A DNA stretch of 64,000 nucleotides, from contig JAIOPN010000004.1 in NCBI GenBank assembly GCA_021413865.1, positions 1 to 64,000 of the forward strand, written 5' to 3'. A program made the position numbers and the translations under genes. Positions 58,985-64,000 of the stretch are shown here, piece after piece (within the stretch, counting starts at the first letter, position 1; every line of letters starts with the position of its first letter). The notes under the pieces are model-generated. The model was not told the DNA's origin, searched no databases, and saw only the letters and a program-made list of their open reading frames with translations. The stretch is from Planctomycetota bacterium. Lineage in GTDB: Bacteria; Planctomycetota; Phycisphaerae; Phycisphaerales; Phycisphaeraceae.

Positions 58985-60561
58985 AGCGGTGCGGCACGCC
59001 AAAATCCGTTCACCGCATCCAAGCTACAATGTCGCGCGCCGCACCCGGTGGGGTGGCTGAGCGGTTTAAGGCACCGGTCTTGAAAACCGGCGTAGGCCTC
59101 GTGCTTACCGTGAGTTCGAATCTCACCCCCACCGTTGTCTGCATCCGAATGCCCCCGCACACGTTCGCATTTCTCCGCAATTTTCAAGCGGTTTTGGCTA
59201 TCTTCTGAATCGTCTCCGGGCCGCGATACGGACGCTGTCCCTTCGCAACGCTTCGCACTCAAAACCAACCCGTTCGCGTGGCTACTGCTGTTGCTACTGC
59301 TGGGCCCGTTGTTGGCGGCTCCAAACGCTCCAGCGCCGGCCGTCGCATGGTCCGTACCGGTTGCCCGCACCGTGTGCGCCGTGGGAGCATCCAAATCAGG
59401 CAACACACTAAGCGCCGCCCGTTCGTCACCAGCGAGTTGATGCGTGTAGCGGTCCATCGTCAGGGTGATGGTCGAGTGCCGGGCCAAGGATTGTGCGACC
59501 TTGGGGTGAACCCCGCCATTGGCCAGATTGCTGATGAACGTATGCCGCAGGGCGTGGAAGTCGGCTACACGCTCCGAAGCATCGCGGACGGCAATATCGG
59601 CGGCTGCCATGTCGAGGCGAATCATGCGCGCCGTGTGCGTGCGGTCGGGCATGTGGAACGCCGGTGTTGCCGGGGTCATGTTCGTCAGGAACGCCCGCAA
59701 CAGTTCCGCCGTCGCCGGCAGCATCGGTAGCTTGTCGGTACGCCTCCGTTTGCTATAGGCCGCCGCAACCGTCACCGTCTGCGGGTTGCTGTCTAATTCG
59801 AAGCTGGCCCGTGTCAGGCTGCGCAATTCGTTTGCCCGCAGGCCGGTTTCGACGGCAAGCCGATAGAGCATCGCCCTCTCCAGGCCTGTCATGCCGTGGT
59901 GTTCGGAGCCTTCCTTCGCCGCTGCGAGTAGGCGACGAAGCTCGTCGGCGGTCAGCGCCCGGCGGTCGCGGCGACGATCGGTTCTCACGTTCAGACCTTC
60001 CAGGTGGGCCAACGGACTGTCGATTGTCCGGCGGTCTTTGACCATCCATCGTCCGAATTGCTTGACCGCTTGGAGGTAGAAATTGAAAGTCTGCGCGCTG
60101 ATCCCGCGCTTGTCACTCAAATCGTTTCCCGCTTCATCTTTGGTTTTCTTGTCGGCTCGCAAATCGCTCAGAAACACCATCACGCGGCTTGCCGACACGT
60201 CCGCCCAAGTCTGAAATCCACAGCCCTCGACCGTGCGACGTACCCGCAACGTCACTAGATCGACGTGCCGAGCCGATGCGCCCTTTGCCAAGAGCGCCGC
60301 CTTGAAGTCGTCCAGGTGTTCACCGATCGGCCGGCGTGCGTGGCCAGCCAAGACCTCGGCCTTTGTGTCGAGCAACCCGTGCCGGCGCTGGGCTTTCAGG
60401 TCAACCTCTTTCGCCAGCATCCGCGACGCTGTGCCCTTGTCGGTCGTCCCGCTGGAAATCTCGCGGCGTTTACCGTCATGAGTCCACCACGACATGATCC
60501 ACGGGCCGCCAGTCACCCGCTGATACATCGTGCCTTGCCCATTGCCACGCTTACGCTTCAT
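58597..60561 (-). CDS. Tyrosine integrase of island 2, reading through tRNA-Ser
   Basis: Residues about 1-400 are a phage-type integrase: core-binding domain (KAALLAKGASARHVDLVTLRVRRTV) and catalytic domain with Arg in VETGLRANELRSL, Lys in YSKRRRTDKLPM, His-x-x-Arg in FHALRHTFISNL, His in LARHSTITL and Tyr in MDRYTHQLAG. After a Ser/Ala-rich linker the frame enters the complement of tRNA-Ser (GGEIRTHG and LKPLSHPTG) and has no stop until 58597, antisense to tolC. The last 150 or so codons are therefore chromosomal read-through; about 500 residues are element-coded. The start overlaps the XRE stop by 4 bases. Confidence 0.85.
   Translation of the reverse strand: MKRKRGNGQGTMYQRVTGGPWIMSWWTHDGKRREISSGTTDKGTASRMLAKEVDLKAQRRHGLLDTKAEVLAGHARRPIGEHLDDFKAALLAKGASARHVDLVTLRVRRTVEGCGFQTWADVSASRVMVFLSDLRADKKTKDEAGNDLSDKRGISAQTFNFYLQAVKQFGRWMVKDRRTIDSPLAHLEGLNVRTDRRRDRRALTADELRRLLAAAKEGSEHHGMTGLERAMLYRLAVETGLRANELRSLTRASFELDSNPQTVTVAAAYSKRRRTDKLPMLPATAELLRAFLTNMTPATPAFHMPDRTHTARMIRLDMAAADIAVRDASERVADFHALRHTFISNLANGGVHPKVAQSLARHSTITLTMDRYTHQLAGDERAALSVLPDLDAPTAHTVRATGTDHATAGAGAFGAANNGPSSSNSSSHANGLVLSAKRCEGTASVSRPGDDSEDSQNRLKIAEKCERVRGHSDADNGGGEIRTHGKHEAYAGFQDRCLKPLSHPTGCGARHCSLDAVNGFWRAAPLQGVIAVVVVGWVIGCVVGCVAGWVAADSTLMPSRPATRCRFRYADLLLNVSLVNWSCAVRSWSWATRRSRLVARPNFTRSTDCSNASCAALTCTANSRSRSMLVNRSWCAAFTSWSTRRRVSDSVSLA
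59047..59134 (+). tRNA. tRNA-Ser (UGA)
   Basis: An 88-base cloverleaf: acceptor GGTGGGG pairs with CCCCACC followed by discriminator G. The anticodon stem CCGGT/ACCGG encloses loop CTTGAAA with anticodon TGA (59081-59083), and there is a long serine-type variable arm. The T-arm is GTGAG-TTCGAAT-CTCAC. Its 3' end is the integration site of the second element: the minus-strand integrase frame begins inside the element and runs through the complement of this tRNA. Confidence 0.95.
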
Positions 60562-60767
60562 CGTTCGTCCTTTCGCTTTGAGATCAGCGTGATTTTGAGG
60601 TCCAGCACGTCAGCAAGACGCTCGGCGCTCTCCACGCTCAAGCCCCGCTCACCGCTGACCAATCGGGACAGTGCTGCTTCGGTCAGGCCAGAATCCTTCG
60701 CTATTCGATACCGGCTCCGGCCATCCGCTTCCATTGCTCGTTTGAGTTCGTCTAACAATTTTGACAT
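60558..60767 (-). CDS. XRE-family HTH regulator of island 2
   Basis: A 69-residue DNA-binding protein: MSKLLDELKRAMEADGRSRYRIAKDSGLTEAALSRLVSGERGLSVESAERLADVLDLKITL is an Xre/Cro domain with a basic tail. Its stop overlaps the integrase start (ATGA), so the integrase is translationally coupled to it. It has a strong promoter with the ATG 7 bases from the -10 box. Autoregulation of the XRE-integrase operon is likely. The order matches the regulator-integrase pair of island 1. Confidence 0.85.
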   Translation of the reverse strand: MSKLLDELKRAMEADGRSRYRIAKDSGLTEAALSRLVSGERGLSVESAERLADVLDLKITLISKRKDER

Positions 60768-60773
60768 CCCATG

Positions 60774-60801
60774 ATTCTAGTTATTACTTGTCTTATGTCA
60801 A
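60774..60801 (-). promoter_or_regulatory. Promoter of the second XRE gene (leaderless arrangement)
   Basis: On the minus strand a perfect TTGACA (60801-60796) and TAGAAT (60779-60774) are spaced by 16 bases. Only 6 bases separate the -10 box from the ATG at 60767, so transcription would begin at the start codon. AT content is higher here than in the surroundings. Confidence 0.65.
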
Positions 60802-60960
60802 GCTTTTGCTTGGGCCCGTTGTGTCATCTAGCCCAACACTACCGGGCGCGGACGCAGGTCTCATATATGCGCCCATGGACCTGCACGAACCTCATCCTTC
60901 TACTCGCAAATCCACGACGCCCGCGAACGACCCTGCGACGTAAACCGGGGGGCCATCCCT

Positions 60961-63456
60961 TTACCCCTCCGGCCGGTCCGAACACCCCGCGCCCAAATCT
61001 TCGTTGGAGTCTGTGCTTTTAGGATTGGCGTCACTGACGTTACCGGCACTGACAGAACCTCCTAAAACCCCTGAAACTATGGCAGTTGTGTCAGTGTCAG
61101 CTCCGTCGGTCAGCCGGAACCGTTGAATCGGGCGTCCACCCTTCCGGCCTGGCGCCTGGGCTTCCCAGCGTCCCCGACCAGCCTTCACCAGCTCATCCAG
61201 CGCCGCTTCCGCATCGTCGGCGGTCTTGAGACAAGGTCCACCACGCATCAGATCGCGGACCGTTGCGGTGCCGCCCTTGCGTTCGATCCATGCCACCAGT
61301 TGCCGCGCCACTTTGTCGTCGTCACTCTCCTCGAAGATCGCATACACGCGCCGGGCCTCACCCTTAAACCACTGGGCTAGGATGATTGCCGACTGCACAG
61401 AGTCAAAGTCGATGCGGGCAGCGTCGGCCAGGGTTTCGTCCTCACCACCTACACGGCAACAGTGGATCACCAGCGCCAACCTAGCGCACGCGCCTTTGAT
61501 TTTCGAGAACGCGGCGGCCAAGTCGCCAGTCAGTTCCGCCATCTCTCGGGCATGCCGGTTGTGCCAGTCGATGAATAACGCCTTGGCCGCGTCGGTCATT
61601 CCGATCAGCCGGGGGCGCGGCTGCCCCTCTTCATCCACACCGGGAACCAGCGCCAACAGGTTGTCGATCATCTGCGTGAATCGGGCTTCAGCCTCCGTGC
61701 TTATGTCCGCGTCGTTCCAAAGAGCCGGCTTGCTCGGCGGCATGGCCAACAGGAAACGGGCCAATAGTCCAGACTCCCGATGTTCGGTGGAAAACAGGCG
61801 GGCGAGCGTGCCGGGTTGGGTCGTGCCGATGACCGAGGCGCTGGCGCTGGGGACGTAGATCGTTTGCGAGGTGCCACTCTTGCGGTCCACGCAGAGCGCT
61901 TCGCCGTCGTAGATCGACAGCCAGTTAGCCGCATCCGATCCCCGCCCACCGGCGGCATATCGGTCGAACCCGCCGATCATCGCGGCCAGTTCGTCGCGGG
62001 CCAGCAATACACCTCGCGGATTCGCCGCAAGAATCACGGCCAGTGCCTCGATGGTCACGTCGCTGACGATCAGCCGACGCAAAGTGGGAGGTTCGGGTGC
62101 GACGGGTGCATCCCCGACACACCCTTGATCCTTCCATCGGGCCTTGTCCCGTTCGTGGCGTAGCTTCTCATTTTCATAGTCCTTCATTGCCGCACCGTGT
62201 TCCTCGATTGCCCGTTGCTGGGCCTTGCGAGTACAACGCACAACGATCTTGAAGGCGGGGCTTTTCAGCGTGCCCGACTCACCCACCGGACACAGCCACA
62301 GGTTTGATGGTTCGGTCCAGCCGCTCTTGACGATGATGCGGCAGGTGTTGCCGATCGCGCCAGCCGCCACCCCCAGCGCAGGCAAGGCAACGAAGGAAGC
62401 ATCGCAACCGAAAGCCTTGGCCACTTCACGCACGAATCGCCGCAATGGCTCAGGCAGAGCATCCACGGTAAACGGACGCCACCCCAAAGGCGCATCGATC
62501 GCATCCTGTTTCACCGGCTCCGCAGCATCCGCTAGCCCTTCGACTTCCGCGCGGAGCGCCTCGGCATCACCGCCGCGATGCTGCAACAGGTCCACGAAAT
62601 CACCGCCTTCGGGCAGGTCCGGCCACAGGTCTACCAGCCGCGCGATCCGCACCGATCGTGCGCCTGCCTTTGTCGCCAACCGAGCAACATCGGCGGCGTA
62701 ATACTCGCCCGCGTCGTCGTGGTCGGGAAGGATCACCACGTCATACCCCGCAATCGGCGACCAGTCCGCCTTTGTTGCCGACTTGGAACCATGCGGGCTT
62801 GTCGTCGCATTCAATCCACACGCTCGGGCCGCGTCCACTGTTTTCTCCCCCTCACCGACGTACACCCGCGATCCCGCCGGTGCCGCCAACACGCCCGGCA
62901 ACGCGTAAATTGGTCGCGGTTCGGCCATCCCGCCGATGCGCCACCCGGTGCAGTTTTTCGACACGGGACGGATGAGTTTCCCTGTGGGGGTGTCCCATCG
63001 GAGCACCTGCCCAATTTGAACGCCCTCGGCGTCGGTATAGGTCCACATCGCCGAATATGGGCCATATTGGCGCTCCAGGGCAGACACGGCGTCGCGGGCC
63101 GTGGGGTATGTGGGAGATTCACCGACGTTACCGACACTGACAGAACCCGCATCGTATGCTGGGTTTCGTGGGGTTATGTCAGTGTCGGTGCGTCGCCGAG
63201 GGATCGCACACGTGTGCCCGTCCGCCCGGCGAGGGAACAGGTCCGCTTTCTTGATCCCCAGTTCATCGCACACCGCATCGAGCGTGCAGCCGGCGTGGCA
63301 ATTCAACAGCACACGCCCATCATCGCCCATGTGGATGCTCAGGCTCGGGTTACGATCATCATGCGCGGGGCACCGGCAGGCCCAGCCCTCGCCGGCCTTC
63401 TTGGGTTCGAGGCCGTGGTCACGCAGGGCAACCAGGATTCGTTCGGTCGGTGTCAT
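60961..63456 (-). CDS. DUF3987 primase-helicase-like replication protein
   Basis: An 831-residue element replication protein. The N-terminal zinc-finger-like part has the Cys/His pattern CRCPAHDD ... NCHAGC (about residues 25-60). A toprim-type domain follows (VYVGEGEKTVDAARACGLNATTSPHG, then VILPDHDDAGEYYA). The C-terminal two thirds match DUF3987 (FVALPALGVAAGAIGNTCRI, WLCPVGESGTLKSPAF, LARDELAAMIGGFDRY, SIYDGEALCVDRKSGT, FLLAMPP). The Walker A-like loop reads GESGTLKS. The start at 63456 overlaps the stop of the Xis-like gene (ATGA). Two in-frame palindromic repeats encode similar peptides near residue 100 and near the C-terminus. Confidence 0.8.
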   Translation of the reverse strand: MTPTERILVALRDHGLEPKKAGEGWACRCPAHDDRNPSLSIHMGDDGRVLLNCHAGCTLDAVCDELGIKKADLFPRRADGHTCAIPRRRTDTDITPRNPAYDAGSVSVGNVGESPTYPTARDAVSALERQYGPYSAMWTYTDAEGVQIGQVLRWDTPTGKLIRPVSKNCTGWRIGGMAEPRPIYALPGVLAAPAGSRVYVGEGEKTVDAARACGLNATTSPHGSKSATKADWSPIAGYDVVILPDHDDAGEYYAADVARLATKAGARSVRIARLVDLWPDLPEGGDFVDLLQHRGGDAEALRAEVEGLADAAEPVKQDAIDAPLGWRPFTVDALPEPLRRFVREVAKAFGCDASFVALPALGVAAGAIGNTCRIIVKSGWTEPSNLWLCPVGESGTLKSPAFKIVVRCTRKAQQRAIEEHGAAMKDYENEKLRHERDKARWKDQGCVGDAPVAPEPPTLRRLIVSDVTIEALAVILAANPRGVLLARDELAAMIGGFDRYAAGGRGSDAANWLSIYDGEALCVDRKSGTSQTIYVPSASASVIGTTQPGTLARLFSTEHRESGLLARFLLAMPPSKPALWNDADISTEAEARFTQMIDNLLALVPGVDEEGQPRPRLIGMTDAAKALFIDWHNRHAREMAELTGDLAAAFSKIKGACARLALVIHCCRVGGEDETLADAARIDFDSVQSAIILAQWFKGEARRVYAIFEESDDDKVARQLVAWIERKGGTATVRDLMRGGPCLKTADDAEAALDELVKAGRGRWEAQAPGRKGGRPIQRFRLTDGADTDTTAIVSGVLGGSVSAGNVSDANPKSTDSNEDLGAGCSDRPEG
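61042..61101. repeat. In-gene palindromic repeat, copy 1
   Basis: ACCGGCACTGACA (61042-61054) and TGTCAGTGTCAGC (61089-61101) are inverted arms, 8 bp perfect at the centre, around a 34-base loop, inside the 3' end of the DUF3987 gene. Copy 2 at 63130-63189 has the same arm and loop lengths. Confidence 0.6.
63130..63189. repeat. In-gene palindromic repeat, copy 2
   Basis: ACCGACACTGACA (63130-63142) and TGTCAGTGTCGGT (63177-63189) form a perfect 13-bp inverted repeat around 34 bases. The left flank and arm (CACCGACGTTACCGACACTG and onward through AGAACC) are nearly the same as at copy 1. Both copies are read in the same frame and encode a DTD...GSVSxGNV-type peptide. Confidence 0.65.
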
Positions 63457-63665
63457 CACCGTGCCCCCTGCTCGTGCGCCGCGATCCAAGTCCGCAACGC
63501 CTCGATGCTGTAGCGTTTGGCCGTACCAATCTTGACGTAGGGCACTTCTCCGCCGGCGGCCATCGACCACAACTTGCGGGCGGAAATGCCGAGCAGCCGT
63601 GCAGCCTCGCGCTCACCGACCAACAGCGGCGCAACGGTGGGTGTGGGAGTGGTGGGATCAGGCAC
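63456..63665 (-). CDS. Excisionase-like HTH protein
   Basis: A 69-residue protein from a GTG at 63665: LLVGEREAARLLGISARKLWSMAAGGEVPYVKIGTAKRYSIEALRTWIAAHEQG is a MerR-like winged helix of the excisionase/HTH_17 type. It overlaps the upstream Xis-like gene by 8 bases and the primase start by 1 base, so the three are coupled. The longer frame to 63833 is antisense-like filler. It may direct excision or regulate the replication gene. Confidence 0.8.
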   Translation of the reverse strand: MPDPTTPTPTVAPLLVGEREAARLLGISARKLWSMAAGGEVPYVKIGTAKRYSIEALRTWIAAHEQGAR

Positions 63666-63858
63666 GCTCCACCCCCTTGCCCGTGCCGGCCTTGGCGCGA
63701 TCATCCAGCACACGAGCGACCACATCGGGATCAAACAGCCACCGTCGGCCGGCACGCAGGTGCGGTACACGGCCGGCTTGGGCTTCAGAGCGGAGCCATG
63801 CGACGGGCACGCCAAGCCGACGTGCCGCATCAACGATCGAGGTGAATTGCTTTTGCAT
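63658..63858 (-). CDS. Excisionase-like HTH protein
   Basis: A 66-residue protein: MQKQFTSIVDAARRLGVPVAWLRSEAQAGRVPHLRAGRRWLFDPDVVARVLDDRAK is an HTH_17-type domain with the recognition-wing pattern PHLRAGRRWLFD. An ATG one codon upstream (63861) is an alternative start. It is the first gene of a run of tightly overlapping genes that includes the second Xis-like gene and the primase. Confidence 0.75.
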   Translation of the reverse strand: MQKQFTSIVDAARRLGVPVAWLRSEAQAGRVPHLRAGRRWLFDPDVVARVLDDRAKAGTGKGVERA

Positions 63859-63910
63859 CATGCCCCGACAATAAGCCGAGACCGATGCAGTGGAAGGGGC
63901 TATGGCTTCG

Positions 63911-63950
63911 TTTTCACGGTTGGTAGCGGTTTGTCACGGTTGGTTGCGGT
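63911..63950. repeat. Two tandem 20-bp repeats upstream of the Xis-like genes
   Basis: 63911-63930 and 63931-63950 are adjacent direct repeats identical at 18 of 20 positions, each containing TCACGGTTGGT followed by GCGGT. They lie 50 to 90 bases upstream of the first Xis-like gene. They could be regulator- or excisionase-binding sites, or iterons of the element's replication origin. Confidence 0.5.
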
Positions 63951-64000
63951 GTCTGTTGCGCTAGTCGCCACGTCTGTGGGCCAGAGCCTGTGGGCATCCG

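Noticed and set aside
1-64000. CRISPR arrays or Cas genes
   Set aside because: No regularly spaced repeats and no Cas motifs were seen; the only tandem direct repeat found in a check by eye is the two-unit one at 63911-63950.

Overview
The window is high-GC DNA that reads as a chromosomal segment of a Gram-negative planctomycete. My best guess is class Phycisphaerae. This is an inference from the gene mix: LpxA and RND/TolC genes imply an outer membrane, and there is an mcsA-mcsB protein-arginine kinase pair, a GldA/GldG-like transporter with a DUF4340 protein, secreted caspase-like and SUMF1-domain proteins, planctomycete-style polysaccharide-degradation proteins and Thr-Gln-Pro-rich tails. 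No rRNA or other taxonomic marker is present.

Layout. 1-6606: lepA flanked by a cut-off membrane protein and a glycan/LPS cluster (WaaP-like kinase, methyltransferase, pyruvyltransferase-DUF115 fusion, GT4 glycosyltransferase). 6648-20279: a mosaic genomic island bounded by 19-bp direct repeats that match a tRNA 3' end. 20357-58984: ordinary chromosome, with ABC systems, purF, a TSCPD protein, mutY, two CBS proteins, mcsBA, an ABC-2 exporter, a PhyH dioxygenase, lpxA, apaG, rimO, an M24 protein, a carbohydrate-degradation group, pdxJ, an SGNH protein, mntH/mntR with UspA, and a tetR-regulated RND efflux system with tolC. 59047-64000: tRNA-Ser(UGA) followed by the left end of a second integrative element (integrase, XRE regulator, DUF3987 primase-helicase, two Xis-like proteins) that continues past the window.

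The most interesting region is the first island. It carries the wreck of a diversity-generating retroelement (DGR). A secreted caspase-like protease is fused to a SUMF1/FGE (C-type-lectin-fold) domain whose last 42 codons are a variable repeat. A second copy of that repeat ends a chimeric ORF at 16437-16814. An avd gene (broken by an apparent 4-bp slippage) and a DGR-type reverse transcriptase (cut off before its YxDD box) follow directly. The two repeats differ at 22 bases, 21 of them in codon positions 1 or 2, nearly all explicable as mutated AAY/AGG template codons, while the last 27 bases are identical. No template repeat is visible, so the system appears inactive here.

Around the DGR sit further caspase-like paralogues, one intact and one an inverted fragment, and a Sel1-repeat secreted protein. 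They share linker and tail modules, which suggests a modular family reshuffled by recombination and by IS5- and IS1380-type transposase fragments. The two islands share an XRE-integrase module, and each XRE gene has a near-consensus promoter placed so that the transcript would start at or next to the ATG (leaderless).
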